The notes under the pieces are model-generated. The model had not been told where the DNA came from, did not search any database, and saw only the letters and a program-made list of their open reading frames with translations. A DNA stretch of 38,043 bases from Gammaproteobacteria bacterium (GTDB lineage: Bacteria > Pseudomonadota > Gammaproteobacteria > Eutrophobiales > Eutrophobiaceae), in assembly GCA_003250975.1 (NCBI GenBank), contig QKIY01000031.1:1-38043 (forward strand). Direction: 5' to 3'. A program made the position numbers and the translations under genes. This document shows, piece by piece, positions 1 through 9,186 of this stretch (its first letter is position 1; every line of letters begins with the position of its first letter).

Positions 1-348
<348 letters not shown>

Positions 349-473
349 ATAACCCAAACAATTTGTTTGTGTGATGGTTGACGACGCAATCGATAAGCGT
401 TACTACTAACAACTTTCCGAATGTTTGTTTGCTGTTTGAGAAAACAGAGTATTGACAGTAAACAACAACAGTT

Positions 474-593
474 TGCCTGGCAGCTATAGCGAGTGTGTAC
501 CACCCGATCCCATCCCGAACTCGGAAGTGAAACCGCTTAGCGCCGATGGTAGTGCAGGGCTGTCCCTGTGTGAGAGTAGGACACTGCCAGGCT
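474..593 (+). rRNA. rrf: 5S ribosomal RNA
   Basis: A full-length 5S gene of about 120 nt. The 5' TGCCTGGC pairs with the 3' GCCAGGC as the terminal stem. Internal conserved blocks include CCCGAACTCGGAAGTGAAAC and CGCCGATGGTAGT. It closes the rRNA operon and is followed 9 nt later by a strong terminator. Confidence 0.97.
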
Positions 594-602
594 TCTAACT
601 CG

Positions 603-636
603 AAAGCCCCCGTCGAAAGGCGGGGGCTTTTTCTTT
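603..636 (+). terminator. Rho-independent terminator of the rRNA operon
   Basis: A perfect 10-bp stem (AAAGCCCCCG at 603-612 and CGGGGGCTTT at 621-630) with an 8-nt loop, followed by a T-rich run. It lies directly after 5S rRNA. Confidence 0.95.
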
Positions 637-1069
637 CGTATCGAAGTAACTCTTAACAGTCCTTAGATTGTAATCCACCAAGACATCTTCTATAGTTCAG
701 AGAACATTTGGAGAACTTTCTGGGATAGTCTAATTGTTCAATCGTCGCACTGGATAAAGACATCGAGAATAAGAAATTAGCCCTATTGCTGAATGCAAAT
801 TTCTATCCCTATATATAACCATAGGGTTTAATGTTGGCGCAGCTAATCTTATATAACAAGATGGATCAGACACAACGAATTGTGCTAGCTCTAAGCCTCC
901 TCTAGAAAAGTAGTGATATTTTCCAGGAGCCTGGCTTAGACTATCCATATCAATCATTGCAATACCCGATTTTCCCCATTCATTTGGAAATAAATATAAT
1001 TACTATCTGACTTATAAATGTCATAAAAATATTAAGTTTTACTGAGGGGGATCCACTGACGGTGGCAAG
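637..1069. other. AT-rich intergenic region without a convincing gene
   Basis: This stretch lies between the rRNA terminator and the membrane-protein gene at 1070. A 75-codon minus-strand frame (730-957) has no recognisable domain and no good ribosome binding site. I see no tRNA, terminator or clear promoter. Together with the next gene it separates the true 5S from the 5S relic at 1640. Confidence 0.5.
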
Positions 1070-1585
1070 ATGACTCAGCGAACAATAATGTGGGCGTTTC
1101 TGGTGGTGATGTTCCTGACGTTGCCCTCTATGCTATTCTTGGTGGTGGCAGTCATGTTCGTCCCTGCCATTTTCTATGTTGCAGCAATTCTCTACATGAT
1201 CTCGAAGATGCCCGGTTCGAGCAGCATAGGAGAGTTGCTCACCTTTATGCTGTTCTGCGGCCTGCACATCGTCGTGTACTTCTTCATCTACTGGATCATT
1301 GCTGCCGTACTCGCAAAGCTCGTTTCCCTGATCCCCAATGCGGCTGCGCGCTACGTAAGCGTCTTCCTGCTTTGTGCCGCGATGACGATCCCGATGTTCT
1401 TTCCCGTCTATGGCGGGGGTGGCCATAGCGGCATGCAGTGGGAGACGTTCGGTGGCTTGGTGAAAGAGCTCGAGCGCGATTACGGCAGCGGCGTGACCCT
1501 AAGCGTGTATGGCGGCACGCTAGTCCTTATCGGCGCGATCGTGGGGTTCAGGTATTGGCGCCGGCGCGGGCGTGCGGTGCCGTGA
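1070..1585 (+). CDS. Small multi-pass membrane protein of unknown function
   Basis: I do not recognise a family. The 171-residue product has an almost continuous hydrophobic N-terminal region (about residues 8-45), further hydrophobic stretches around 58-85, 92-115 and 147-163, and a basic C-terminus (YWRRRGRA). Four or more membrane helices are likely. The ATG at 1070 follows GGTGG with suitable spacing. The coding sequence is clearly GC-richer than its neighbours and stands alone between the true 5S gene and a 5S fragment, which suggests acquired DNA. Two overlapping frames on either strand (1090-1428 and 1133-1426) are high-GC shadows. Confidence 0.6.
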   Translation: MTQRTIMWAFLVVMFLTLPSMLFLVVAVMFVPAIFYVAAILYMISKMPGSSSIGELLTFMLFCGLHIVVYFFIYWIIAAVLAKLVSLIPNAAARYVSVFLLCAAMTIPMFFPVYGGGGHSGMQWETFGGLVKELERDYGSGVTLSVYGGTLVLIGAIVGFRYWRRRGRAVP

Positions 1586-1639
1586 GCCCGATGCGCTTGA
1601 ACTGCTCGATCGGCGTGTCGCAAGTCACAAAGTTTTTGC

Positions 1640-1693
1640 ATGGTAGTGCAGGGCTATCCCTGTGTGAGAGTAGGACACTGCTAGGCTTTTAAC
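1640..1693 (+). pseudogene. 5S rRNA 3'-end relic
   Basis: Positions 1640-1693 match the 3' end of the true 5S gene and the bases just after it (546-599) with only three differences, all transitions (G to A once, C to T twice). The 5' two thirds of 5S is missing and no terminator hairpin follows. It is either the remains of a second 5S copy or one arm of a duplication that accompanied insertion of the intervening kilobase. Confidence 0.9.
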
Positions 1694-1740
1694 ACAAACC
1701 CCTTAAGGCTATGTCTCTAACAGGATAAACATCACTGATA

Positions 1741-1774
1741 GTTTGTAAGTGATCTGTAAGTAATCTGTAACTAT
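1741..1774. promoter_or_regulatory. Phased GTAA direct repeats (candidate response-regulator site)
   Basis: GTAA starts at 1745, 1756 and 1767, exactly 11 bp apart, each preceded by T (TGTAAGTGATC, TGTAAGTAATC, TGTAACTATTT). The block lies 107-132 bp upstream of the lipoprotein gene at 1877. Three direct repeats at 11 bp match the arrangement known for PhoB/OmpR-family sites. Binding by the regulator at 9187 is inferred. Confidence 0.55.
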
Positions 1775-1876
1775 TTTAGTTCGATTGTTATAACTAAACT
1801 TTTTTCATCTGATAAGAATGAAGGTTAAAGATATCAATAACTTGGTTATTTAAGTAGCAAAGAAAGGAGAGATGTT

Positions 1877-2320
1877 ATGTTAAAAAAATACCTGTATTAT
1901 TGGTTGTTCATATTAATTATTCCATTTATATCCGGGTGTGCAAATCGTGCTGTTGCTGAGCTCACTCCAGGAACGGACCTCACTAAATTACAGAGTTTCT
2001 ATGTAGTAAAATTTGCCCCTGATGGGCGGGGTGTCAATGTCCTTATTCGCGACAGGCTTACTGAAATGGGTTATTCGGCGAACACAGGATTGGATACTAA
2101 TATTCCGGATGATGTGGATGCGGTCGTTACCTATGAAGACAAATGGATGTGGGATATAACAATGTACATGATCGAGCTGACGATCACCATGCGGGATCCA
2201 AAATCAAGCTTCCCTTTGGCAACGGGGAATTCCTATCACACCTCACTGACCAGGTTGTCGCCAGAAGAGATGGTCGCAGAAGTTCTCACGTCAATATTCT
2301 CTCAGTCAGGCGGTGAATGA
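1877..2320 (+). CDS. Putative lipoprotein, DUF4136-like
   Basis: A 147-residue product with a short basic N-terminus, a hydrophobic stretch and a lipobox ending at ISGC (about residue 21), so a lipid-anchored envelope protein. The mature part (KLQSFYVVKF... RDRLTEMGY... DVDAVVTYEDKW) resembles small lipoproteins of the DUF4136 type, but the family assignment is tentative. The start follows a good ribosome binding site (AAAGGAGAG). It overlaps the next gene, so the pair is co-transcribed. Phased GTAA repeats lie upstream. Confidence 0.75.
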   Translation: MLKKYLYYWLFILIIPFISGCANRAVAELTPGTDLTKLQSFYVVKFAPDGRGVNVLIRDRLTEMGYSANTGLDTNIPDDVDAVVTYEDKWMWDITMYMIELTITMRDPKSSFPLATGNSYHTSLTRLSPEEMVAEVLTSIFSQSGGE

Positions 2321-2858
2321 GGTGGTTGACTTGAGGCAGACTGGTGCAATAAAAGGAATTTATAGCCTGATAGTAATTAGCAGTCTTGTTTTCTGTGTGC
2401 TCCTTAATGCAGGTTGTACTACACCTGCATTGAGCAGAGATATGACTGTCAATAATGCTGTTATAAAGAAAAAATTTCCTTATTCGGTAAGTTTGTATGT
2501 TCAAGGAGGGCGACAAAGCGAAGTCGGTGAGTTACCACAAATTTCTGATGAAGAGTTTAAGAAAGCCCTTGTAAGTTCGATAACCAACACAAAAGTCTTC
2601 GCAAGAATCAGTGAAGGGCCAAGCGACTATTATCTGGAAGTTATTATCATTAATATAAGCCAGTGGTTGTATCAATCCGGGGTGCATGTTGAAATCGGAT
2701 GGCGTTTAACAAACAAGATGTCTGATGAGATTGTCTGGCAGAAATCTATAAAGACCAGCGGTGAGGCTGCGGCACTTAATAAGGGGGATGCATTGGAGGC
2801 GGCAATAAAAGAAAACATTCAGCGAGGCTTGGAACAAATCTCCACATTGGAGTTGTAA
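2313..2858 (+). CDS. Putative lipoprotein, second of an overlapping pair
   Basis: A 181-residue product that begins at a GTG overlapping the end of the preceding gene by 8 nt; GTG 2322 is an alternative start. The N-terminus carries a hydrophobic segment and a lipobox (LNAGC, about residue 35). The remainder is a mixed alpha/beta domain (YYLEVIIINISQW, VHVEIGWRLTN, EIVWQKSI) that looks like a small outer-membrane-associated lipoprotein domain. I cannot name a family. No clear terminator follows before the convergent hemN. Confidence 0.7.
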   Translation: MNEVVDLRQTGAIKGIYSLIVISSLVFCVLLNAGCTTPALSRDMTVNNAVIKKKFPYSVSLYVQGGRQSEVGELPQISDEEFKKALVSSITNTKVFARISEGPSDYYLEVIIINISQWLYQSGVHVEIGWRLTNKMSDEIVWQKSIKTSGEAAALNKGDALEAAIKENIQRGLEQISTLEL

Positions 2859-2948
2859 TTAGTTGCTAGTAATACAAACTCAAGGCGCAAATGATAGATT
2901 TTTTCCGCGTCTCATCTCAGATGGAACAGGGGGTATTTTTTATATAAA

Positions 2949-4337
2949 TTAGATTAGTTTGGAAAAATTGGCAGTTGTGGATTTTCTATCCATATATTTA
3001 TCAAATACGGTACATATGTTCCGGATCAATAATCGTCCGGCGGGAATTACATTTATTTTTTTATCATCAAGTTCGACCAGTCCGTCATCTCTCATTTGCT
3101 CCAGGGAATTCAATTCCTCAGCAAAGTAGCTGTTAAAATTAATTTGGAATAGTTTTTCAATTCTTGGTATATCAAGTCTGAAGTTACAGATTAATTGACT
3201 GATGACTTCTGCCCTTAACTGATCATCAGAATCCAGCGTATAACCCCGAAAGACCGGTATAAAATCAGATTTTATATCTTCTTCATACTCATTAATAATT
3301 TTTTTGTTTTGTGAGTAAACATTGCCAATTCTTCCTATAGAAGTCATACCAAGTCCAATAACATCGCAGTTTGCATGTGTTGAATAACCCTGGAAATTGC
3401 GGTAAAGAAGTCCATTGCGCTGGGCAACAGCAAGTTCATCTTCTGGTTTGGCAAAATGGTCCATACCTATATATACATAGCCTGCATCAGTAAGTTTTTG
3501 GATTGATAGTTGCAGTATTTGTAATTTTTCTTCTGGTGATGGCAAATCATCAGCATTAATCTGTTTCTGGGTCTTGAATAAATTTGGTAAATGAGCGTAA
3601 TTGTAAATAGCAATCCGATCCGGATTAAGAATAATTATTTTCTTCAGCGTTTTATCAAATGTTGATAATGTCTGTAATGGGAGTCCATAGATAAGATCAA
3701 CATTTATTGATTCAAACTGTGATTCTCTGGCAGCATTAATTACATCCCTTACCTGTTCATATGATTGGATCCTGTTAACCGCTTTTTGCACAGCAGGATC
3801 AAAATCCTGGATTCCGAAACTGATGCGGTTGAAACCTATTTCTCTTAACTGGTTTATAGTTCTGGGTTCAACGGTGCGTGGGTCGACTTCAATAGAATAT
3901 TCACCCAGATTGTCAGTGCGCAAATAGAAATTATCTGAAATAACAGTCATTAATTCCGCGAGCTGATCGCCGGAAAGATAGGTTGGAGTACCCCCGCCGA
4001 GATGTAACTGGTCAACTGGGCGACGCCTGTCAAACAATTGCCCCTGCATCTCGATTTCCTTGGATAAATGTTGCAGGTACCGTGTCGCATGTTTCCTGTT
4101 TGCAGTTATGATTTTGCTGCAGGCACAGTAAAAACAGACCGTATTACAAAACGGTATGTGAATATATAAGGATAAGGGTCTTGGATCCGTCCCGCTGTTT
4201 GATGCTGCCGCGACTTTTTTATAATCGCTCTCATCAAAATCGTGAAACTGGACAGCTGTCGGATACGAGGTGTACCGTGGCCCCGGCCTGTTATAGCGGT
4301 CAATCAGTGCCTTATTGAAGATTACGGATTGTTGCAT
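2949..4337 (-). CDS. hemN: Oxygen-independent coproporphyrinogen III oxidase
   Basis: A radical-SAM enzyme that oxidatively decarboxylates coproporphyrinogen III to protoporphyrinogen IX in haem synthesis without O2. The N-terminal block GPRYTSYPTA is the HemN signature. The [4Fe-4S]/SAM cysteines lie in CNTVCFYCAC (Cys64, 68, 71, with Cys73 following), nearly the E. coli HemN spacing, and GGGTPTYLS follows. The start at 4337 (MQQSVIF) matches E. coli HemN and gives 462 residues; an upstream ATG at 4382 would add 15 unlikely residues. The gene is monocistronic. An FNR/ANR-like box lies 54 bp upstream. Haem supply fits the many cytochromes encoded here. Confidence 0.96.
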   Translation of the reverse strand: MQQSVIFNKALIDRYNRPGPRYTSYPTAVQFHDFDESDYKKVAAASNSGTDPRPLSLYIHIPFCNTVCFYCACSKIITANRKHATRYLQHLSKEIEMQGQLFDRRRPVDQLHLGGGTPTYLSGDQLAELMTVISDNFYLRTDNLGEYSIEVDPRTVEPRTINQLREIGFNRISFGIQDFDPAVQKAVNRIQSYEQVRDVINAARESQFESINVDLIYGLPLQTLSTFDKTLKKIIILNPDRIAIYNYAHLPNLFKTQKQINADDLPSPEEKLQILQLSIQKLTDAGYVYIGMDHFAKPEDELAVAQRNGLLYRNFQGYSTHANCDVIGLGMTSIGRIGNVYSQNKKIINEYEEDIKSDFIPVFRGYTLDSDDQLRAEVISQLICNFRLDIPRIEKLFQINFNSYFAEELNSLEQMRDDGLVELDDKKINVIPAGRLLIRNICTVFDKYMDRKSTTANFSKLI

Positions 4338-4390
4338 GAATAGGACTTCCGTATATCTTGGAATTAAACAGCATAAGTACACATAAATTT

Positions 4391-4404
4391 TTGATCAATA
4401 TCAT
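4391..4404 (-). promoter_or_regulatory. FNR/ANR-type operator upstream of hemN
   Basis: TTGATCAATATCAT fits TTGAT-N4-ATCAA with one mismatch in the last base. It lies 54 bp before the chosen hemN start. Oxygen control of hemN by FNR/ANR is established in other proteobacteria, so the site fits induction under low oxygen. Binding itself is inferred. Confidence 0.65.
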
Positions 4405-5032
4405 AGATGTATAAGTTTTTGAATACGATAATTATTTAATAATCTATGAACGAACATTCGTCAATTGATATAAATATACTATAAAAACAACAACTTATAT
4501 ACTTTAGCGCATGACAAGATCCGGATAATTTGTTTCCTTGCTGCTGAACTGACGATTATTTTTGAAAATCGGCAAGTGTAGCTTGCTATATATAATATGG
4601 CTCTTCTGGGGAATTAACCGGCAAATCCAGCCAGTATTTCCGTACAGACATGCAAAAAAAACTAATCCCGCTTGGTCTGATAAATGAAGTACGTTCTTAC
4701 GGGTCTTGGAGGAATTTATATTACTTCCGATTTGAAGTGATAATTTGGACAGGTCTTATTAATAGACACATTCTAGATATCTGTAAATGAGTAATATTCA
4801 TTTGAAAGCTGTATATAGGTTTTGCTGGCATACCGGTAAATTTTTTAACTGAACGAGTCTGATCGGGGTGTTGGAATGTATGTAAATTTTGATTTATTTT
4901 GATATCCTACTGACCGTAGGAGTTGCTGTACTGATATAGTAAAAGCCTGGGCAATTTATTAGGTATTACAGTTACCGCATTTACACAATTTGTTGCGGGA
5001 GTATCCTGTTCGTCCAATACGGGAATAAAAAT
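4405..5032. other. Long AT-rich intergenic region between divergent hemN and the porin operon
   Basis: No coding frame with support was seen. It must hold the promoters for hemN (-) and the porin-kinase operon (+). A short inverted repeat (CCTAC/GTAGG, about 4907-4921) and three irregularly spaced TTAC motifs (4966, 4972, 4981) lie near the right end. These are not phased like the other TTAC clusters. Confidence 0.5.
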
Positions 5033-6106
5033 ATGGGCAATAAGAAACTAATAGCCAGTAATTTCTATACTCTTCTCTTTGCAAGTTTGTTCATTTATTC
5101 CAAATCATCATATTGTTTCGAGATTCCAAATGGTGAGTTTATTGTCTTACCCTATCTGGAGGCTATTTATAATACAGACCTGGATAGCAATTCAAATTTA
5201 CCGGATGATGAGTATTTATATGGAATAGATTTTTTCTCAACATTTGAGAAAGGTCGGTTCCGGTTTCTTGGTGAGGCATTAGTTTCAAAGCATGAACAAG
5301 AGATTGAACGGCTCCAGATCAGCTGGGCAATTGGTAATTATGACAGGATATGGATTGGGCGTTTCCATAATCCTATAGGTTTCTGGAATACACTATATCA
5401 CCATGGCGATTACTTTGAGGCCAGTATCAGGCGCCCGGCTATTATAGAATTTGAAGATGAGGGTGGATTTCTACCCATGCATATTGGCGGCCTATTATAT
5501 GAAGGGAGTTATGAAAGAAATAATAGTGGTATAGGCTACAGATTTGCTTTAGGCGCTGGGCCTGAATTCGAAGATGGTGAACTAGAACCATGGGATACGA
5601 TTCACCCAGGCAGTGGTGAACATGATATCAGCACGGCGTTTAATCTGTATTATGAGCCGGTGTGGTACGGTGAGACCAAATATGGGCTTTATGCGAATTA
5701 TACGGTGATACCTGCCGAAGACTCGGGACATGATGAAATTGAATTATTAGTGTCGGGCCTTTATGCTAACTGGTTATCCGAGCCATGGTATGTAATCGGT
5801 ACATTTTTCTACACTCATACTGATTTTAATGATAGTTCAGATCATGGTTCATTTATCAATATGTACATACAACCAGAGTACATGGTTGATGATACCTGGA
5901 CTTTATATGGTCGCATTGAAACTACATTATCTGAAGATAATGATCCTTATCTTGCATTGTTCCCCGAGTTTATAGAAGACAGGGTGCTGGGTGGCATCAG
6001 GTTTGATTTTTTACGCCAAAACGCACTTAAACTGGAAATATCAGGAAATCGTACAAATAATGAAGATTTCTTTCGTATCAACCTGCAATGGAGTGCAGTG
6101 TTCTAA
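5033..6106 (+). CDS. Porin-like outer-membrane beta-barrel protein
   Basis: A 357-residue product with an N-terminal hydrophobic signal segment (mature protein from about residue 29, FEIPNGEF). A succession of amphipathic aromatic-rich strands follows (RIWIGRFHNPIGFW, KYGLYANYTVIP, WYVIGTFFYTH), and the chain ends in LQWSAVF. A terminal Phe is the usual Bam recognition signal of outer-membrane proteins. No specific substrate can be assigned. It is the first gene of an operon: the stop overlaps the next start by one base (TAATG). The context with a binding protein and a sensor kinase suggests ligand entry or sensing. Confidence 0.8.
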   Translation: MGNKKLIASNFYTLLFASLFIYSKSSYCFEIPNGEFIVLPYLEAIYNTDLDSNSNLPDDEYLYGIDFFSTFEKGRFRFLGEALVSKHEQEIERLQISWAIGNYDRIWIGRFHNPIGFWNTLYHHGDYFEASIRRPAIIEFEDEGGFLPMHIGGLLYEGSYERNNSGIGYRFALGAGPEFEDGELEPWDTIHPGSGEHDISTAFNLYYEPVWYGETKYGLYANYTVIPAEDSGHDEIELLVSGLYANWLSEPWYVIGTFFYTHTDFNDSSDHGSFINMYIQPEYMVDDTWTLYGRIETTLSEDNDPYLALFPEFIEDRVLGGIRFDFLRQNALKLEISGNRTNNEDFFRINLQWSAVF

Positions 6107-6570
6107 TGAAATATGACAGATATATTAAGATTCTACTATTTTGTTTTTTTTGTTTGATTAGTCTTTGCCAATTGAATGCACAGCCAATACGTACAATTGT
6201 GGTCGTGAATGGCAGTAATTCACCCATCACCTCACTTTCACAAACAGAATTTAGAAGGTTGTATCTAGGCGTGCCTGTTCGCGTGGGAAATCAGCGGGTT
6301 AAGCCGTTAATAAATTATAGTGATGCTGATATTGAAAAATTATTTCTGCAAAAAATTATATTTATGTCTAAGAAAAAATATGAACAAAAAATTCTATCGA
6401 ATGTTTATCGTTTCGGGGAAATGAGACCGGATAAATATTCTGATGTTGACTTATTGATTAATGAATTGAAACGGTCTCCAGATACGGTGACCTATTTATG
6501 GCAGGATCAGGTGGATAAATATGAAGGAATAAAATCCATAGGTATTTTATGGACTGGACAAACAGAATAA
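6106..6570 (+). CDS. Short PstS-like periplasmic substrate-binding protein
   Basis: 154 residues from the ATG at 6106. That start gives a clean signal peptide (KILLFCFFCLISLCQLNA) and the TAATG coupling to the porin; an in-frame ATG at 6088 is less likely. The mature part (TIVVVNGSNSPITSLSQTEF, then RRLYLGV and VRPLIN-like blocks) resembles the phosphate-binding-protein-like family. It is about half the length of a full PstS, so it probably represents one lobe or a reduced binder. It overlaps the kinase gene by 22 nt, which suggests it delivers a ligand signal to the kinase sensor domain rather than serving transport. No ABC permease is present. Confidence 0.7.
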   Translation: MKYDRYIKILLFCFFCLISLCQLNAQPIRTIVVVNGSNSPITSLSQTEFRRLYLGVPVRVGNQRVKPLINYSDADIEKLFLQKIIFMSKKKYEQKILSNVYRFGEMRPDKYSDVDLLINELKRSPDTVTYLWQDQVDKYEGIKSIGILWTGQTE

Positions 6571-9167
6571 GGCATTTCTGGCAAAGTTATACCGGAAGAA
6601 TGGTGCTTGGTATATTTGCCATACATATAATCCTCGTGCCCCTGTTTTTTTATGGTCTGCTATATATTACGGAACGTAATATCAAATCTCAGTTTATCGA
6701 TCATATTCGATACAATACTTTTCTTTATACTTCACTGATGAAACATGCCATAAATGACAGTGACATTGATGAACAGATCAATTTGTTAAATGAAATTCTC
6801 CTGCATGGTGATGTAATATTTTCAGAACTGGACAAAGGAAATTTGGTCGTGCGTCCTGATATTGGCGGACAACAACCTGATGTGGAATTCAAGGAAGATT
6901 TCAAATTTGGCGATCATGCGGATAATATTTATTTCATTTCGCTTGATTTGTTTGATGAAACAAATGGGGAGCACTACGGCACTATAAAATTAGGCTATGA
7001 CGAAGTACCAGTTAAGAAACAGATTACCACCGCATCTTACTATGTATTTGTAATTGCATCGGGTTATTTCATTCTCAGTATTACGCTTGTAGTTATTTTC
7101 GGCCGTATATTGATGAAGCCTATAGACAAACTGAGAAGTCTTTCAAGAAGCATTATGGCAGGTGACATGGATGCGTCGCTGAATATTAATACTGGTATAG
7201 CTGAAATTAGGCATTTAGCTAACGACCTCGAAATGATGAGGAATATACTATTCAGTCGACACAATGATATAGCCAACAAGGAAAAAAGGCTTCGGGCCAT
7301 TCTGGATAATGCTGGAGAAGGTATTATAAGTATTAATGAAAAAGGTCTAATACAGTCCTTTAACAAAGCAGCCGAAGGAATATTCGGCTACACAGAAAAT
7401 GAGGTTTTAAGTAATAATGTTTCCATGTTAATGCCATCTCCATACCGGGAGGAGCACGACAGATACTTACACAATTATCTTGATAGCGGTGTGGCTAAGA
7501 TTATTGGTATTGGCAGGCGTGTACATGCTAGGCATAAATCGGGTCAGCACATACCAATTTTCGTGAATGTCAGTAAGGTTTGGCATAATGATGAACTGAG
7601 TTTTATTGGTATCATTCATGACCTTACCAAGGAAGTGGCACTGGAGTCGCAATTGTCACAGTTTCTGCATGCAATAGAGCAAAGTCCCGTTTCAATAATG
7701 ATTACTGATACAAAAGGCACAATCAATTATGTCAATCCGTTCTTTTGCAGAGTAACAGGCTATTCCGAGCAGGAAGTTATCGGTAAAAATCCCAATATAC
7801 TAAAGTCTGGAGAGACACAGGACGAAGTTTATAAGGACTTGTGGAATACAATTACAAGAGGAGGGGTTTGGCGAGGTGTTATACAAAATCGGAAGAAAAA
7901 TGACGAACTGTTCTGGGAATCAGCTACTATCTGCCCTGTATTAGATGCTTTTGGAAATATAGTGAATTATATTGCCTTGAAAGAAGATATTACTGAGCAA
8001 CGCATGAAAGATTTGATGTTGCAGCAGGCCATGAAACTGGAGATTGTTGGGAAAATGACAAGCGGAATAGCTCACGATTTTAATAATCTTCTCACGATAA
8101 TCATCGGTAATCTGCAGTTTTTGAAAGAAGAAATTAATCTTGATAAAGATGAAGAAAAATTACAGTTAATCAGTGACGCCTATTCAGCTGCAAGGGATGG
8201 ATCAAAAATGATTAAGCAGTTACTGACTTTTTCACACCACAGAGATGCAGAAGAAGAATATGTCGGCATATCCATGTTTCTTAATAAGCTTAAACGGTTA
8301 TTAAACAGAATAATATCAGAAGACATTGTGTTGAAGATTAATTCTCCGGAAAGCGACATTGCAATACATGTCGACCCAATGCAATTAGAGAGCGCTGTTC
8401 TCAATCTCGTTGTGAATGCGCGCGACGCCATGCCCGATGGTGGTAATCTAGTTATATCTGGTGAATTTATGGAGATAAAAAAATCTTATAAGGTAGAAAA
8501 AGGATACCTGAATCCTGGCAGATATATAATAATCAGTGTGAGTGATACGGGGACTGGAATAAGTGAAAAATTGCGCCACAAGGTTCTTGATCCATTCTTC
8601 AGTACAAAAACCAGCACGACAGGAACAGGTCTTGGCTTAAGTATGGTGCATGATTTTGTTTTGAAAGCTGGGGGCGGAATTAGCATATCAAGCATGGTGG
8701 GAAAGGGCACAACCATCTCGCTTATTTTGCCTGAATACGAAGCAACAGATGATTTTGATGATGTAGACGAAATATCCATGGAAAGTATTGAGGGTGGCAG
8801 TGAAACCATACTTGTAGTAGAGGATAAGGAAAATGTGCGGCGCTTTGCATGCAGGGCATTAAAAAAACTGGGATATCATTTAATTGAGGCAAGAAATGCA
8901 GATGAGGCACTGAAGTATATACAATCCGGAGAGAAGATTGATTTATTGTTCAGTGATATTGTAATGCCTGGGAATTTAAATGGAAAACAACTCGCGGACA
9001 TAGTGTATTCGAGAAGCAGTCATATAAAAATCCTTCTAACTACTGGAGTTGGGATAGATTATTATCCCAACGAGGATTCAGGAAAAGAATTCCCTGTGTT
9101 GTATAAACCATATACAATTCAGAAGCTTTCGGAATACATACGGAAAACAATAGATAAACAAAATTAA
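6549..9167 (+). CDS. Hybrid sensor histidine kinase (HAMP-PAS-PAS-HisKA-HATPase-REC)
   Basis: An 872-residue membrane kinase. Order of parts: TM1 about 18-40, extracytoplasmic sensor about 41-160, TM2 about 163-188, HAMP about 189-242, PAS1 about 246-360 (NAGEGIISINEKG), PAS2 about 372-490 (VNPFFCRVTGYSEQEVIGKN), and HisKA with phospho-acceptor His509 in GIAHDFNNLL. The ATPase domain carries NLVVNARDAMP (N box), DTGTGI (G1) and GTGLGLS (G2). A C-terminal receiver has Asp803 in FSDIVMPG. It overlaps the binding-protein gene and is followed 19 nt later by a response regulator, the likely phosphorelay partner. Confidence 0.95.
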   Translation: MDWTNRIRHFWQSYTGRMVLGIFAIHIILVPLFFYGLLYITERNIKSQFIDHIRYNTFLYTSLMKHAINDSDIDEQINLLNEILLHGDVIFSELDKGNLVVRPDIGGQQPDVEFKEDFKFGDHADNIYFISLDLFDETNGEHYGTIKLGYDEVPVKKQITTASYYVFVIASGYFILSITLVVIFGRILMKPIDKLRSLSRSIMAGDMDASLNINTGIAEIRHLANDLEMMRNILFSRHNDIANKEKRLRAILDNAGEGIISINEKGLIQSFNKAAEGIFGYTENEVLSNNVSMLMPSPYREEHDRYLHNYLDSGVAKIIGIGRRVHARHKSGQHIPIFVNVSKVWHNDELSFIGIIHDLTKEVALESQLSQFLHAIEQSPVSIMITDTKGTINYVNPFFCRVTGYSEQEVIGKNPNILKSGETQDEVYKDLWNTITRGGVWRGVIQNRKKNDELFWESATICPVLDAFGNIVNYIALKEDITEQRMKDLMLQQAMKLEIVGKMTSGIAHDFNNLLTIIIGNLQFLKEEINLDKDEEKLQLISDAYSAARDGSKMIKQLLTFSHHRDAEEEYVGISMFLNKLKRLLNRIISEDIVLKINSPESDIAIHVDPMQLESAVLNLVVNARDAMPDGGNLVISGEFMEIKKSYKVEKGYLNPGRYIIISVSDTGTGISEKLRHKVLDPFFSTKTSTTGTGLGLSMVHDFVLKAGGGISISSMVGKGTTISLILPEYEATDDFDDVDEISMESIEGGSETILVVEDKENVRRFACRALKKLGYHLIEARNADEALKYIQSGEKIDLLFSDIVMPGNLNGKQLADIVYSRSSHIKILLTTGVGIDYYPNEDSGKEFPVLYKPYTIQKLSEYIRKTIDKQN

Positions 9168-9186
9168 TTAAATTACCTTTATTATC

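Noticed and set aside
349-473. Possible tRNA in the 23S-5S spacer
   Set aside because: No cloverleaf or T-loop signature is seen, and this spacer normally lacks tRNA.
730-957. A 75-codon minus-strand frame after the rRNA terminator
   Set aside because: No domain, no convincing ribosome binding site and no context support.
1090-1428. Overlapping frames on both strands inside the 1070 membrane-protein gene
   Set aside because: Their products look like low-complexity Arg/His/Cys-rich shadows; only the 1070 frame gives membrane helices.
4338-4382. Upstream ATG extension of hemN
   Set aside because: It adds 15 residues absent from known HemN proteins; the ATG at 4337 matches the family start.
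4966-4984. Three TTAC motifs before the porin operon
   Set aside because: Their spacing (6 and 9 bp) is not the 10-11 bp period of the other arrays, so I did not call a regulator site.
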